The notes under the pieces were generated by a model. That model was not told the DNA's origin, made no database searches, and saw only the letters and a program-made list of their open reading frames with translations. The position numbers and the translations under genes are program-made. From positions 85,995 to 149,994 of the forward strand of contig NZ_JAKLLN010000012.1 in the NCBI RefSeq assembly GCF_023150065.1: a stretch of 64,000 nucleotides of DNA. The letters are read 5' to 3'. Below are positions 16,941 to 27,376 of the stretch, piece by piece (position 1 is the first letter of the stretch; the number at the start of each line of letters is the position of its first letter). The DNA comes from Zoogloea sp. GTDB taxonomy: Bacteria > Pseudomonadota > Gammaproteobacteria > Burkholderiales > Rhodocyclaceae.

Positions 16941-16967
16941 TAAAGTTCGTCGATGGAGGGCCGTAGT
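16941..16967 (+). promoter_or_regulatory. Sigma-28 (FliA)-like promoter for the sensor-kinase operon
   Basis: TAAAGTTC at 16941-16948, an 11-base spacer, then GCCGTAGT at 16960-16967. Against TAAAGTTT-N11-GCCGATAA the upstream box matches 7/8 and the downstream box begins with GCCG, with exact spacing. It lies 63 bases before the start of the PAS kinase gene, in the 139-base divergent region with the HD-GYP gene. Confidence 0.55.
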
Positions 16968-17029
16968 CCCTTCCGATATCGAGCCTCGCGGCAACGTCTG
17001 CCCGTTCACCGGTCCGTCCCGCCCACCCC

Positions 17030-19033
17030 ATGACCAAGTCCAGCTCTCCCACGCGGATTCGTGGCCGCCTCCAGGCCCGGGAGGCGGCCTCATTGATCCG
17101 TGATCCGCTCTTCCTGCTCGGGTCGGACCGCCGCATCCTGGACTGGAACCGGGCGGCGGCACGGGCCCTCGACATGGACGAGCGCCTTCCGGCGAGTGCT
17201 GCTGCGCTGGGCACCAGCCCGCGCCTGCAAGGCCTGGCCGAGCTGCTCCGGGAGGCCGACGGGCCCTTCTGTCTGACCCTCGAGGCACCCGATGGTGAGC
17301 GCACCTACGCCGCCGACCTGCACCGGGACGAGGAGGGCGGCCTGATCCTGCTGCTGCATGACGACACCGAGCGGGTCCGCCTGCACCATGCCCTGAAGGA
17401 AAACGAGAACCGGCTGCGGGCCATTACCGGCGCGGCCATGGAGGCCATCATCACGATGGACCACCGGGGGCGCATCCAGCAATGGAACCCCACCGCCGAG
17501 CGCATCTTCGGCTGGACCGCCAGTGAAGTGCTGGGGCGCAATCTGCACACCCTCCTGGCGGGGCCATCGGAGCAGGCGCGTTTTGCGGCGGCGCCGGGCA
17601 GCTGGCCGCAGACCGGACAGGGGCGTACCTTCGGTTCGATCATCCGCTTGCCGGCGGTGCGCAAGGATGGCGGGGTGATCGAGGTCGAGGTGTCGGTGAC
17701 CGCCTATCGCATGGCTGGCCGTTGGGAGGCGCTGGGCATCGTCCGCGACGTGACCGAGCGGGCCCGGGCCGAAGCCCGCCTGAAGCTGGCGGAGGCACGC
17801 TGGCAGTTTGCCCTTGAGGGCGGCGGCGATGCCGTATGGGATTGGGATGTGGTCAGCAACGAGGTGTTCCAGGGGCCCCGTTTCTACAGCATGCTCGGAT
17901 ACGAGGAAGACGCCTTCCCGCGCCGCTTCGAGAGTTTTCGCGGGCTGGTGCATCCCGACGACTGGCCGCGCCTGATCCGCGCCCTCGAGCCGGTGTTCAG
18001 CGGTGAAATCCCCCTGTACCGCTGTGAGTTCCGCATGCGTGCCGCCGATGACGAATACCACTGGATCGCCTCCCGGGGGAAGGTGATCGAATGGACGCCG
18101 GACGGCAAGCCGCTGCGCATGGTGGGCACCCACCGCAACGTGCATGCCCGGCATGAGGCCGAGGCGGCGCTGCAGGCACAACTGGCCGAGACCCAGCGCC
18201 TCAATGCCGAACTCGAGGAGACCCAGGTGCAGCTCGTACAGAGCGAGAAGATGGCCTCCATCGGCCAGCTTGCCGCGGGCGTGGCCCACGAGATCAACAC
18301 TCCGCTGGGCTTCGTCAAATCCAATGTGGGCAGCCTGCAGGGCTACGCCGCCACGCTGGTGGAGCTGGTGGATGCCTTTCGCACGGCGACCACCGGGATG
18401 GACGGGGGGCCGGCCCTGGCGGCTGTGCGCGAAAGGCTGGCCGAGGTGGAGTTCGACTACCTGCGCGAGGACATTCCGGCGCTGCTTGCCGAAACCCAGG
18501 ACGGCATCCTGCGGGTCCAGCGCATCGTCGCCGATCTGAAGGACTTCTCCCACCTGGGCAGCGAGCAGTGGGCCTACGCCGACCTGCATCGTGGGCTCGA
18601 TTCCACCATCAACATCCTGCGCAACGAGATCAAGCACCGGGCCGAGGTGCTGCGGGAGTATGGTGAGCTGCCCGAGGTGTGGTGCCAGCCCTCCCAGCTC
18701 AACCAGGTCTTCCTCAACCTGCTGGCCAACGCCGCCCACGCGATCACCGGGGGAGGGCGCATCACCGTGCGCACGCGCCTGGACGGCGACACGGTGGTGG
18801 TCGAGCTCAGCGATACCGGCTGCGGCATTCCACCGGAAAACCACCAGCGTATCTTTGATGCCTTCTTCACCACCAAGCCGGTGGGCAAGGGCACGGGGCT
18901 GGGTCTGTCGATCAGCTACGGCATCATGCGCAAACATGGCGGGCGTATCGAGCTGGAGAGCCGGGTTGGGGAGGGCAGCACCTTCCGCCTTGTGCTTCCG
19001 GTACATGGTATGCAACCCTCCCATGGGACCTGA
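17030..19033 (+). CDS. PAS-domain sensor histidine kinase
   Basis: 667 residues, no membrane segments, so cytoplasmic. Three PAS-type regions (about 20-120, 125-245, 255-380; the last has the 'HPDDWPRLI' and 'YRCEFRMRAADDEYHWI' of PAS_3) precede a coiled coil. The dimerization domain has the phospho-acceptor His420 ([15 protein letters not shown]), and the ATPase has 'QVFLNLLANAAHAI', 'DTGCGIPPENHQRIFDAFFTTK' and 'GTGLGLSISYGI'. It is a paralogue of the hemerythrin kinase of the same operon in its catalytic half. No response regulator gene is adjacent. The preceding sigma-28-like promoter links it to flagellar expression (inference). Confidence 0.93.
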   Translation: MTKSSSPTRIRGRLQAREAASLIRDPLFLLGSDRRILDWNRAAARALDMDERLPASAAALGTSPRLQGLAELLREADGPFCLTLEAPDGERTYAADLHRDEEGGLILLLHDDTERVRLHHALKENENRLRAITGAAMEAIITMDHRGRIQQWNPTAERIFGWTASEVLGRNLHTLLAGPSEQARFAAAPGSWPQTGQGRTFGSIIRLPAVRKDGGVIEVEVSVTAYRMAGRWEALGIVRDVTERARAEARLKLAEARWQFALEGGGDAVWDWDVVSNEVFQGPRFYSMLGYEEDAFPRRFESFRGLVHPDDWPRLIRALEPVFSGEIPLYRCEFRMRAADDEYHWIASRGKVIEWTPDGKPLRMVGTHRNVHARHEAEAALQAQLAETQRLNAELEETQVQLVQSEKMASIGQLAAGVAHEINTPLGFVKSNVGSLQGYAATLVELVDAFRTATTGMDGGPALAAVRERLAEVEFDYLREDIPALLAETQDGILRVQRIVADLKDFSHLGSEQWAYADLHRGLDSTINILRNEIKHRAEVLREYGELPEVWCQPSQLNQVFLNLLANAAHAITGGGRITVRTRLDGDTVVVELSDTGCGIPPENHQRIFDAFFTTKPVGKGTGLGLSISYGIMRKHGGRIELESRVGEGSTFRLVLPVHGMQPSHGT

Positions 19034-19045
19034 AAGGCTTCTTGA

Positions 19046-22000
19046 ATGACCCTCCCGCCCGCTTCCCCTGCTGAGGATCCGACCTTGCACGCCGCGCCGG
19101 CTCCGGCTGTCAGCCCACCCGTCGGCGAGGGCGAGGGGGCTGTCCGCAGCCTGGAGCAGGAGCGCGCTTTCCTGAAGGCGCTGGTGCGGGCGCTGCCCGA
19201 CCTGGTGTGGCTGAAGGACCCGGACGGCATCTACCTGGCCTGCAACCCCCGGTTCGAGCGCTTCTTCGGTGCCCGGGAGGCGGATATCGTCGGTCGCAGC
19301 GATTACGACTTCGTGCCCTGGGACCTGGCGGATTTCTTCCGTCGCAACGATCTGGCTGCCATTCACGCCGGGCACCCGGTGCGAAACGAGGAGGAGCTGG
19401 TGTTTGCCGAGGATGGCCACCGGGAGTGGGTGGAGACCCTCAAGACGCCGATGTACGACGCCGACGGGAAGCTGGTGGGGGTGCTCGGGGTGGCCCGGGA
19501 CATCACCGACACCCGGCGTGCCCAGGAGGCGCTGCGCGAGCGGGAGGAGATCTTTGCGAGCATCGTGGGGCAGGCGCCGGACTCGATTGCCCTGGTGGAC
19601 GCCCAGAGCGGCCGCTTTGTCGAGTTCAATGATGCGGCCCACCGCAACCTGGGTTACAGCCGGGCTGAGTTTGCCGAGCTGACGGTCGCAGCCATCGACT
19701 GTGAGCTGAGCCCGGAGCTGATGGCCCGGTATGTGGGGCAGATGTTGAGCCCGGAAGGGCTGACCATCGAGACCCGTCATCGCCATGCCAGCGGCGTAGT
19801 GCGCGACGTGCGGGTGCGCGCCCGGGGCATCACCCTGCGGGAGGGGCGCCAGTACCTGGCCGCGATCTGGAGCGACATCACCGACAGCAAGCGCGCCGAG
19901 CTCAGCCTGCGGCGGGCCAACCGGGCCCTGCGCACGGTCTCCGAATGCAACCAGGCCCTGGCCCGGGCCACGGACGAGCAGGCGCTGCTGCAGGACATCT
20001 GCCGCCTGATGGTGGAGTACGGGGGCTACCGCATGGCCTGGATCGGCTACGCCCGGGACGACGCGGACAAGACGGTGACGCCGATGGCCGACGCGGGGAT
20101 CAATGCCGGCTACTTCGAGACCCTGACGCTGTCCTGGGGCGACAACGAGGCGGGGCGGGGCCCGACCGGCACGGCGATTCGCGAGCGACGCCCGGTGATG
20201 TGCCGCAACCTGCTCGCCGATCCCGGCTTCCATCCCTGGCGGGAGCAGGCCGTGCAGCGTGGCTATCGTTCGTCCTGCGCCCTGCCGTTGCTGACCGCCG
20301 GGGGCGGTTGCCTGGGAGCCCTGTCGGTGTACGCAGAGGAGGTCGAGGCCTTCGATGAGGAGGAGATCCGCCTGCTCACCGATCTCAGCGGTGATCTGTC
20401 CTTCGGCATCCGTGCCCTGCGTGACCGCATTGCCCGGGACGAGGCCCAGCGCATGCAGCGCTCCGCGGAGCTGAAGCTGCGCCATCTGGTCGAGGCCAGC
20501 CCGACCATCCTGTATTCCCTGCGGATCGTCGACGGCCAGACGGTGTCGGTGATGGTCGGGGACAACATCCTGCGCATTTTCGGCTACACCACCGCCGAGG
20601 TTCTGGCCCCGGGCTGGTGGGAGGCCCACATCCATCCGGACGACCGGGACCGGGTTGTGGCCATGTCGCGGCGTCTGCCCCGGCTCCGGCAGATCTCCCA
20701 CGAGTACCGCTTTGCCCGCAAGGATGGCGACTACGTGTGGGTGCGCGACGAGCTGCGGCTCGAACGGGATGGCGTGCCCGGCAGTACGGGCGACCTGGAA
20801 ATCGTCGGGGCCTGGACCGATGTCACGGCACGTCGGCGTGTCGAGGTGGCCCTCACCACCCAGCGCCAGGTGCTGGAAATGGTGGCTTCCGGGGCCAGCC
20901 TGGCGGATACCCTGGATACCCTGGTGTGCGGGGTGGAAGCCCAGCTCAGCGGGGTGCGGGCCTCCGTCCTGCTCCTCGACCCGGATGGCGAGCACCTGCG
21001 CCACGGGTCGGCGCCCAGCCTGCCCGAAGCCTACAACCAGTGGGTGGACGGGGTGAGCATCGGCGAGGCGGCAGGCTCCTGCGGAACGGCTGCCTGGCGG
21101 CGTGCGCCGGTGATCGTCGAGGACATCTCCCGCGACCCCCTGTGGGCAGCGTATGCCGGGGTCGCCGCGGATTTCGGGCTGAAGGCCTGCTGGTCCACCC
21201 CCATCTTCAGCCGCGACGGAAGCGTGCTGGGCACCTTTGCCCTGTATCCGGCGGTGATCTCGCGGCCGGGGGAGGACCACCTGGAGCAGATTGCCCTGGC
21301 CACCGACGTGGCGGCCATCGCCATCACCCGCCATCGGGAAGAGTCGGCCCTGCGCCAGAGCGAAGCCCGCTTCCGCCAGCTTTTCGAGGTGGCGCCGATG
21401 CCCCTGGCGCTGGTTGGGGCGAATGGCGTGGTGCTGGACATCAACCGCAGTTTCACCGAGACCCTCGGCTACACCCTGGCCGATGTGCCCGACATGGAAA
21501 CCTGGTGGCGCTTGGCCTACCCCGACCCGGATTACCGGCGCTGGGCCCAGGCCACCTGGGGGGCGGCCCTGCGCGAGGCCAGTGCCAACCAGCGTTCGGT
21601 GGAGCCCTTCGAGTACCGCATCACCTGCCGCACGGACGAGGTGCGCACCCTGATGGTGTCAGGCGCCCTGGTGGATGACAGCCTGCTGGCAACCTTCTTC
21701 GATGTCACCGAGACCCGCAAGCTCGATGCCCAGCTTGATCTCTACCACCAGCATCTGGAGGATCTGGTGGCCGAGCGTACGGCCCAGCTGGCCGAGGCGC
21801 GGAAGAAGGCCGAGTCGGCCAGCCAGGCCAAGACCGCCTTCCTGGCCAACATGAGCCACGAGATCCGGACGCCGATGAATGCCATCCTCGGGCTGGCCCG
21901 CCTGCTTGAGCGCAGCCCCTTGCAGCCCGCCCAGCAGGACCGTCTCAACAAGATCCGCAATGCCGGCAGCCACCTGCTGTCGATCATCAACGACATCCTC

Positions 22001-23380
22001 GACATCTCCAAGATCGAGGCGGGCAAGCTGACCCTGGAGTCCATCGATTTCGCCCCGGGCGTGCTCTTCAACCAGGCCCACTCCCTGATCCACGAGCGGC
22101 TGGCCGCCAAGCACCTGGAGTTCCACTCCGACACCGATGGCCTGCCGCCGGTGCTGCGGGGCGATGTGACCCGCCTGCGCCAGGCCCTGCTGAACTACCT
22201 GAGCAACGCGGTGAAGTTCACCGAGCAGGGCTGCGTGAGCCTGCAGGCCCGGGTGCTGGAGGAGGGCGAGCTTGATCTGCTGGCGCGTTTCGAGGTGATC
22301 GATACCGGCATCGGCATTGCCCCCGAGCATCAGCCCCGCCTGTTCCAGTCCTTCGAGCAGGCCGATGCCTCCACCACCCGCCGCTACGGCGGTACCGGCC
22401 TGGGGCTGGCGCTGACCCGCCATCTGGCCGGCCTGATGGGCGGCGAGGCGGGCGTGGACAGCGCACCCGGCCGGGGCAGCACCTTCTGGTTCACCGCCCG
22501 CCTGACCAAGCGCCCGGGGATGACCCTGCCCCTGAGCGCCTCGGAGGTGCCGGCGGAGACCCTGATGGATGCGACCCTCAGCCTGCAGGGCGCGCGGGTC
22601 CTGCTGGTCGAGGACAACCTCCTCAACCAGGAAGTCGCGGTGGAAATGCTCGGCGACCTCGGCCTGATCATCGACCGCGCCGCCAATGGCGCGGAGGCCG
22701 TCGAACTGGCCCGCCTCAATGTCTATGCGGTGATCCTGATGGACATGCAGATGCCGGTCATGGATGGCCTTGAGGCCACCCGCCGCATCCGCCACCTCGA
22801 CGGCTATGCGCACATCCCCATCGTTGCCATGACCGCCAATGCCTTTGACGAGAACCAGGACGCCTGCATGGCGGCCGGCATGAATGACTTCCTCGCCAAG
22901 CCGGTGGAGCCCGAGGCCCTGTGTCAGATGCTCCTGAAGTGGCGGCCCGGGGCAAGGCCCGGGCCGGCGAGGCCTCAGTCCGGGCCGGCGGTGGCCGCCG
23001 AGGGCGCTGACGGCGGCACGTCCGACGATCTCGACGTGGAGCGCGGCCTGCGCATCGTCCGGGGCAAGTGGCCCACCTACCTGCGCCTGCTGGGGATCTT
23101 TGTCGATACCCACGGGGACGTGGCCGAGCGCTTGATGGCCTGCCTGGCTGCCGGTGACATTGCAGAGATCGCCCGCTTGGCCCATGCACTCAAGGGATCG
23201 GCCGGCAACGTGGGGGCGATCCGGGTGAGCAGTCTGGCCGACGCAGTGTGTCAGGCCGCCCGGACGGAGCGCGCCCCGGAAAAACTGGCCGATCTGCTGG
23301 CCGGGCTGGGGCAGGCCCTCCACGATCTGTTCAAGGCCATCGGCAAGCAGCTTGCCCGCGGTGGGGACGAGAACCCATGA
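19046..23380 (+). CDS. Multi-PAS/GAF hybrid sensor histidine kinase with receiver and HPt domains
   Basis: 1,444 residues, cytoplasmic. Order of domains: PAS (about 40-165), PAS (170-285), GAF (295-460), PAS (475-600), GAF (605-765), PAS (770-900), then HisKA with His938 ([14 protein letters not shown]), HATPase ([30 protein letters not shown]), a receiver with Asp1233 ([12 protein letters not shown]) and a C-terminal HPt with His1380 ([13 protein letters not shown]). This is a full internal phosphorelay needing an external output regulator. It starts 12 bases after the PAS kinase stop and overlaps the hemerythrin kinase by 4 bases. Confidence 0.93.
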   Translation: MTLPPASPAEDPTLHAAPAPAVSPPVGEGEGAVRSLEQERAFLKALVRALPDLVWLKDPDGIYLACNPRFERFFGAREADIVGRSDYDFVPWDLADFFRRNDLAAIHAGHPVRNEEELVFAEDGHREWVETLKTPMYDADGKLVGVLGVARDITDTRRAQEALREREEIFASIVGQAPDSIALVDAQSGRFVEFNDAAHRNLGYSRAEFAELTVAAIDCELSPELMARYVGQMLSPEGLTIETRHRHASGVVRDVRVRARGITLREGRQYLAAIWSDITDSKRAELSLRRANRALRTVSECNQALARATDEQALLQDICRLMVEYGGYRMAWIGYARDDADKTVTPMADAGINAGYFETLTLSWGDNEAGRGPTGTAIRERRPVMCRNLLADPGFHPWREQAVQRGYRSSCALPLLTAGGGCLGALSVYAEEVEAFDEEEIRLLTDLSGDLSFGIRALRDRIARDEAQRMQRSAELKLRHLVEASPTILYSLRIVDGQTVSVMVGDNILRIFGYTTAEVLAPGWWEAHIHPDDRDRVVAMSRRLPRLRQISHEYRFARKDGDYVWVRDELRLERDGVPGSTGDLEIVGAWTDVTARRRVEVALTTQRQVLEMVASGASLADTLDTLVCGVEAQLSGVRASVLLLDPDGEHLRHGSAPSLPEAYNQWVDGVSIGEAAGSCGTAAWRRAPVIVEDISRDPLWAAYAGVAADFGLKACWSTPIFSRDGSVLGTFALYPAVISRPGEDHLEQIALATDVAAIAITRHREESALRQSEARFRQLFEVAPMPLALVGANGVVLDINRSFTETLGYTLADVPDMETWWRLAYPDPDYRRWAQATWGAALREASANQRSVEPFEYRITCRTDEVRTLMVSGALVDDSLLATFFDVTETRKLDAQLDLYHQHLEDLVAERTAQLAEARKKAESASQAKTAFLANMSHEIRTPMNAILGLARLLERSPLQPAQQDRLNKIRNAGSHLLSIINDILDISKIEAGKLTLESIDFAPGVLFNQAHSLIHERLAAKHLEFHSDTDGLPPVLRGDVTRLRQALLNYLSNAVKFTEQGCVSLQARVLEEGELDLLARFEVIDTGIGIAPEHQPRLFQSFEQADASTTRRYGGTGLGLALTRHLAGLMGGEAGVDSAPGRGSTFWFTARLTKRPGMTLPLSASEVPAETLMDATLSLQGARVLLVEDNLLNQEVAVEMLGDLGLIIDRAANGAEAVELARLNVYAVILMDMQMPVMDGLEATRRIRHLDGYAHIPIVAMTANAFDENQDACMAAGMNDFLAKPVEPEALCQMLLKWRPGARPGPARPQSGPAVAAEGADGGTSDDLDVERGLRIVRGKWPTYLRLLGIFVDTHGDVAERLMACLAAGDIAEIARLAHALKGSAGNVGAIRVSSLADAVCQAARTERAPEKLADLLAGLGQALHDLFKAIGKQLARGGDENP

Positions 23381-24819
23381 GCGGCGGCGCGCGGATCGCC
23401 CCCTTCCAGTGGGCCGACTATTTCGAAACCGGCTTTGGCGAGGTCGATGCCCAGCACCACAAGCTGGTGGACCTGGTGAATGCCCTGGCCCAGCGGGCGG
23501 CTACCGGCAGCGAGATCCAGCCGGCCGAGCTGTCCCATGTGCTCGACGGCCTTGGCAGCTATGCGCTCCATCACTTCACCGCTGAAGAAGCGTTGATGGT
23601 CCGTGTCGGTCTCGATGAGCGCCATCTCCGCAGCCACCGCCAGAGCCACGCCGACTTTGTGGCCCAGGTGGAGGAAATGCGCCACACCGCAGACCCGACC
23701 CGGGCGGTGCCCGTCCTGTATCGCTTCGTCTCCAGCTGGCTGACCTTTCACATCCTCGATACCGACCAGAACATGGCCCGCCAGCTGCGCGCAGTGGCGG
23801 CCGGGAGCACGCCGGCCGAGGCCTTCGAGGCGGCCGCCGGCTACAGCAGCGATCCGGGCAACACGGCGCTGATCGCGGCGGTGCGCAACCTGCTCGGTCT
23901 GGTGGCCGAGCGCAACAGCGAGCTGGCCCGGATCAATGTCAGCCTGGAGCAGCGGGTGGCGGAGCGGACCGCCGAACTGACCACCGCCAACCAGACCCTG
24001 CGCCACACCCTGGACTCCCTGCAGGAGACCCGGGACCGCCTGCTGGAGGCCGACAAGCTGGCCGCCGTGGGCCAGCTGGCGGCCGGCGTCGCCCACGAAA
24101 TCAACACGCCCCTGGGCTACGTGGCCTCCAATCTGGGGACCTTGCGCGAGTATGCGGAGCGCCTGCTGGCCCTGGTGGATACGGCCGACCGCCTGGCGGC
24201 GGGCGGGCGGAATGCCGACGCCTGGACCGCGGCACGGGATGGCACCGATCTGGACTTCATCCGCGAGGATCTGCCGACCCTGGTGGCCGAATCCAACCGG
24301 GGGCTGGGGCAGGTGTCCGATATCGTCCATGCCCTGCAGGACTTTGCCAGCGCCGGCCCCACCGAGACCCGCCAGATCGCCCCGGCACAGATGCTCAATG
24401 AGGCGATCCAGGCGACAGCCGGTACACGCCAGCCCGGCCAGGAGGTAGTGCGGAGCTACGCGACCCTGCCCGAGATGGCGGTGAATCCGACCCTGCTGGG
24501 GGAGGCCTTGAAGGCCCTGCTCGACAACGCCGCAAAGGCCCTGGGGAGCGATCAGGGCACGATCGTGGTGCGCGCCTGGCGTCAGGACGAGAGCCTGGTG
24601 GTGGAGGTGGAGGACGACGGATGCGGCATGGACGAAGCCACCCGGGGGCGCATCTTCGAGCCCTTCTTCACCACCCGCCCGGTGGGGCAGGGGCGCGGCC
24701 TGGGGCTGTCGTCGGCCTACCGCATCGTGCACCGGCACGGTGGGCGCCTCGACGTGAGCAGTACACCGGGCAAGGGGAGCTGCTTCCGGGTGGTGCTGCC
24801 CCTTTCACCGTCGCCCTGA
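23377..24819 (+). CDS. Hemerythrin-domain sensor histidine kinase
   Basis: 480 residues; ATG 23377 overlaps the stop of the hybrid kinase (ATGA). Residues about 10-145 form a bacteriohemerythrin domain with the di-iron ligand pattern: '[13 protein letters not shown]', 'HHFTAEE', 'HRQSHADF' and '[10 protein letters not shown]'. Such domains bind O2 at a non-haem di-iron site. A coiled coil (about 180-225) leads to HisKA with His240 ([15 protein letters not shown]) and HATPase ('DNAAKAL', '[22 protein letters not shown]', '[12 protein letters not shown]'). The likely role is oxygen or redox sensing (inference). It is close to the PAS kinase in its catalytic half. Confidence 0.93.
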   Translation: MSGGARIAPFQWADYFETGFGEVDAQHHKLVDLVNALAQRAATGSEIQPAELSHVLDGLGSYALHHFTAEEALMVRVGLDERHLRSHRQSHADFVAQVEEMRHTADPTRAVPVLYRFVSSWLTFHILDTDQNMARQLRAVAAGSTPAEAFEAAAGYSSDPGNTALIAAVRNLLGLVAERNSELARINVSLEQRVAERTAELTTANQTLRHTLDSLQETRDRLLEADKLAAVGQLAAGVAHEINTPLGYVASNLGTLREYAERLLALVDTADRLAAGGRNADAWTAARDGTDLDFIREDLPTLVAESNRGLGQVSDIVHALQDFASAGPTETRQIAPAQMLNEAIQATAGTRQPGQEVVRSYATLPEMAVNPTLLGEALKALLDNAAKALGSDQGTIVVRAWRQDESLVVEVEDDGCGMDEATRGRIFEPFFTTRPVGQGRGLGLSSAYRIVHRHGGRLDVSSTPGKGSCFRVVLPLSPSP

Positions 24820-24826
24820 AAGAAAG

Positions 24827-24846
24827 AACCCGGCCGTAGCCGGGTT
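24827..24846 (-). terminator. Hairpin terminator between hemerythrin kinase and htpX
   Basis: Perfect 8-bp stem AACCCGGC/GCCGGGTT with a CGTA loop, between two convergent genes. On the minus strand it is followed by a T-rich run (CTTTCTTTC), so it best fits termination of htpX; it may also work for the plus-strand operon. Confidence 0.75.
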
Positions 24847-24869
24847 CGTCAGCGTGGGAAGCGGCCGGA

Positions 24870-25721
24870 TCAGCGCCGCTGCACCAGGGCACGCAGGCGC
24901 GCCACGCGCTCCTCGGTGGCCGGGTGGGTGCTGAACAGGCCGCGCAGGCCGCCACCGGACAAGGGGTTCATGATCATCATCTGGCCGGTTTCCGGGTGGG
25001 CCTCGGCCGTATGCATCGGGATGCCCCGGGCAAAGGCATCGATCTTCAGCAGGGCATCGGCCAGGGCGTTCGGGTCGCCGGCGATCTCTGCGCCGCCACG
25101 GTCGGCCTCGAACTCCCGGGCGCGGGAGATGGCCATCTGGATCAGGCTGGCCGCCAGAGGGGCCAGCAAGGCCACGGCGATGGAGGCGATGGGGTTGCCC
25201 GGCCGGCCGTTCTCGTCACGCCCGCCAAAGAACATGGCGAAGTTGGCCAGGGCCGAGATGGCGCCGGCCATGGTGGCCGAGATGGTGGAGATCAGGATGT
25301 CCCGGTGCTTCACGTGGGCCAGCTCGTGGGCCATCACGCCGCGCAGCTCGCGCTCGCTGAGCATCTGCAGGATGCCGCTGGTGGCGGCCACGGCGGCGTT
25401 GTCGGGGTTGCGGCCGGTGGCGAAGGCGTTGGGCTGGTCTTCGTGGATGATGTAGACCTTGGGCATGGGCAGCTGGGCCCGGCCGGCGAGCTCACGCACC
25501 ATGTTGTAGAGGTAGGGCGAGCTGGTCTCGTCGACCTCCTGCGCGTTGTACATGCGCAGGACCATCTTGTCCGAGAACCAGTAGGAGAAGACGTTCATCG
25601 CGCCGCCAAAAACCAGGGCGAGAAGCATCCCGGACTGCCCGCCGATCATGGCGCCGATCGCCCCGAAGAGGGCGATGATCCCGGCCATGAGGATGGAAGT
25701 CTTGAGCCAGTTGCCGAGCAT
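24870..25721 (-). CDS. htpX: Membrane zinc metalloprotease HtpX
   Basis: 283 residues, typical length. It degrades misfolded membrane proteins with FtsH. Two N-terminal membrane segments (about 7-27 and 31-50) precede the zinc motif HELAH (His132, Glu133, His136) and the downstream ligand region '[15 protein letters not shown]'. Two more hydrophobic stretches lie at about 150-165 and 175-195. The gene is 87 bases downstream of fmt, and a sigma-32-like promoter in that gap suggests heat-shock control. Confidence 0.96.
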   Translation of the reverse strand: MLGNWLKTSILMAGIIALFGAIGAMIGGQSGMLLALVFGGAMNVFSYWFSDKMVLRMYNAQEVDETSSPYLYNMVRELAGRAQLPMPKVYIIHEDQPNAFATGRNPDNAAVAATSGILQMLSERELRGVMAHELAHVKHRDILISTISATMAGAISALANFAMFFGGRDENGRPGNPIASIAVALLAPLAASLIQMAISRAREFEADRGGAEIAGDPNALADALLKIDAFARGIPMHTAEAHPETGQMMIMNPLSGGGLRGLFSTHPATEERVARLRALVQRR

Positions 25722-25763
25722 TGCGTTTATCCGTCCTTTCGAAGTTAAGCGGAAAGCGAAGGC

Positions 25764-25793
25764 TTAGATGGGGCGAATCGCAAAAGATTCAAT
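25764..25793 (-). promoter_or_regulatory. Sigma-32 (RpoH)-like promoter for htpX
   Basis: On the minus strand ATTGAATC (25793-25786) is followed after 12 bases by CCCCATCTAA (25773-25764). The heat-shock consensus is CTTGAAA-N(11-16)-CCCCATNTA. The downstream element is a strong match, the upstream one weaker. The position, about 45 bases before the htpX ATG, is reasonable. Confidence 0.45.
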
Positions 25794-25808
25794 GGGCTGG
25801 AGGCGGCT

Positions 25809-26729
25809 TCAGGCGAAGCGGCTGCCCACGGCAATCGGCAGGCCACGCAGGAAGTCGGCGGCGGAGAGGCGTTTGGCACCGGGTTTCTGCAGCTCGGTGA
25901 TGCACAGGGCGCCCTCGCCGCAGGCCACGATCACGCCGGCGCCTTCGGCCAGCAGCACCTCGCCTGGCGTGCCGCTGGCGTCGATGGCCCGGGCCCGCCA
26001 CAGCTTGATCGGGGTCTCGCCGTGGGTGGCGATGGCGCCGGGAAAGGGGTTGAAGGCGCGGATCATGCGTTCGAGCTCGACGGCCGGGCGGGCCCAGTCG
26101 ATGGCGGCCTCGGCCTTGCCGATCTTGGCGGCGTAGGTGACGCCCTCGGCCGGCTGGGGTGTGGCGCTGAGGCCACCGGGCAGGGCCTTTAGGGCCTCGA
26201 CGATCATCTCGGCGCCCAGCCAGGCCAGGCGGTCGTGGAGGCTGCCGGTGGTGTCGTCGGTATTGATGGGTTCGGCACGCTTGAGCAGCATCGGCCCGGT
26301 GTCGAGGCCGGCGTCCATCTGCATGATGGTGATGCCGGTTTCGGCGTCACCGGCCTGAATCGCCCGGTGGATGGGCGCGGCGCCGCGCCAGCGGGGCAGC
26401 AGCGAGCCGTGGATGTTGAGACAGCCGTGGCGGGGCAGGTCGAGCACGGCCTGGGGCAGGATGATGCCGTAGGCGGCCACCACCAGCACGTCGACGCCGG
26501 CCTCGGCCAGGGGCGCCTGCTGTTCCGCGCTGCGCAGCTTTTCGGGCTGGTGCACCGGGATGTTGGCGGCCAGGGCCACCTGCTTGACCGGGCTGGGCTG
26601 CAGCTGCATGCCGCGGCCGGCCGGGCGGTCGGGCTGGGTCAGCACCAGAGGGACGTCAAAGCCGGCGGCAAGGATGGCTTCGAGGGCCACCGCGGCGAAC
26701 TCGGGGGTTCCGGCGAAGGCGACTTTCAT
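25809..26729 (-). CDS. fmt: Methionyl-tRNA formyltransferase
   Basis: 306 residues. It formylates initiator Met-tRNA using 10-formyl-tetrahydrofolate. The N-terminus [13 protein letters not shown] and the catalytic region '[22 protein letters not shown]' with the following '[19 protein letters not shown]' are diagnostic. The ATG at 26729 shares one base with the def stop (TGATG), so translation is coupled to def. Confidence 0.97.
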   Translation of the reverse strand: MKVAFAGTPEFAAVALEAILAAGFDVPLVLTQPDRPAGRGMQLQPSPVKQVALAANIPVHQPEKLRSAEQQAPLAEAGVDVLVVAAYGIILPQAVLDLPRHGCLNIHGSLLPRWRGAAPIHRAIQAGDAETGITIMQMDAGLDTGPMLLKRAEPINTDDTTGSLHDRLAWLGAEMIVEALKALPGGLSATPQPAEGVTYAAKIGKAEAAIDWARPAVELERMIRAFNPFPGAIATHGETPIKLWRARAIDASGTPGEVLLAEGAGVIVACGEGALCITELQKPGAKRLSAADFLRGLPIAVGSRFA

Positions 26730-27232
26730 CAGGCGGTGATCCGGGCCTTCTTGGCCAGTTTTCCCTTGATACGGGTCTGTTTGAGCTGGGACAGGTATTC
26801 GACGAAGACCTTGCCTTCCAGGTGGTCGAGTTCGTGCTGGATGCACACGGCCAGCAGGCCCTCGGCGTCGAGCTCGAAGGGTTTGCCCTGCTGGTCGAGG
26901 GCGCGCACCCGCACGGTTTCGGCGCGGCTGACCTTGTCATAGATGCCGGGCACCGACAGACACCCTTCCTCACAGACCTGTTCGCCGAATCGGGCGATGA
27001 TCTCGGGGTTGATCAGGGCCAGCAGGGCCGATTTGTCCTCGGACACATCGATGACCACCACGCGCTGGTGCACGTTGACCTGGGTGGCGGCCAGGCCGAT
27101 GCCGGGGGCCTCGTACATGGTTTCTGCCATGTCGGCGACCAGCTGACGGATTTCGTCGTTCACTTCATGCACGGGGGTGGCACGGGTGTGAAGGCGCGGG
27201 TCGGGGTAGCGGAGAATCGGTAGAAGAGCCAT
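26729..27232 (-). CDS. def: Peptide deformylase
   Basis: 167 residues. It removes the N-formyl group from nascent proteins. All three motifs are present: 'GIGLAATQ' (44-51), 'EEGCLSVPG' with metal ligand Cys91, and 'QHELDHLEG' with His133/His137 and catalytic Glu134. It heads the def-fmt operon, divergent from the LysM gene across a 144-base gap. Confidence 0.97.
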   Translation of the reverse strand: MALLPILRYPDPRLHTRATPVHEVNDEIRQLVADMAETMYEAPGIGLAATQVNVHQRVVVIDVSEDKSALLALINPEIIARFGEQVCEEGCLSVPGIYDKVSRAETVRVRALDQQGKPFELDAEGLLAVCIQHELDHLEGKVFVEYLSQLKQTRIKGKLAKKARITA

Positions 27233-27376
27233 AAATATTGCCGGATGAAGACTTTACGTGCAGAATTTTGAGCGAAATATGCGATGCCTGCGTCTTGACG
27301 GAGAGGGCATCGGGCTCCGCAACACAGACTGCCCACGATGCGGCGCAACTGTCCGCCGAAAGCGAGCGCAACTCCC

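Noticed and set aside
17090..21334. A 1,414-codon open frame antisense to the sensor kinases
   Set aside because: Low-complexity composition and no domains; the plus strand carries PAS and kinase motifs throughout.
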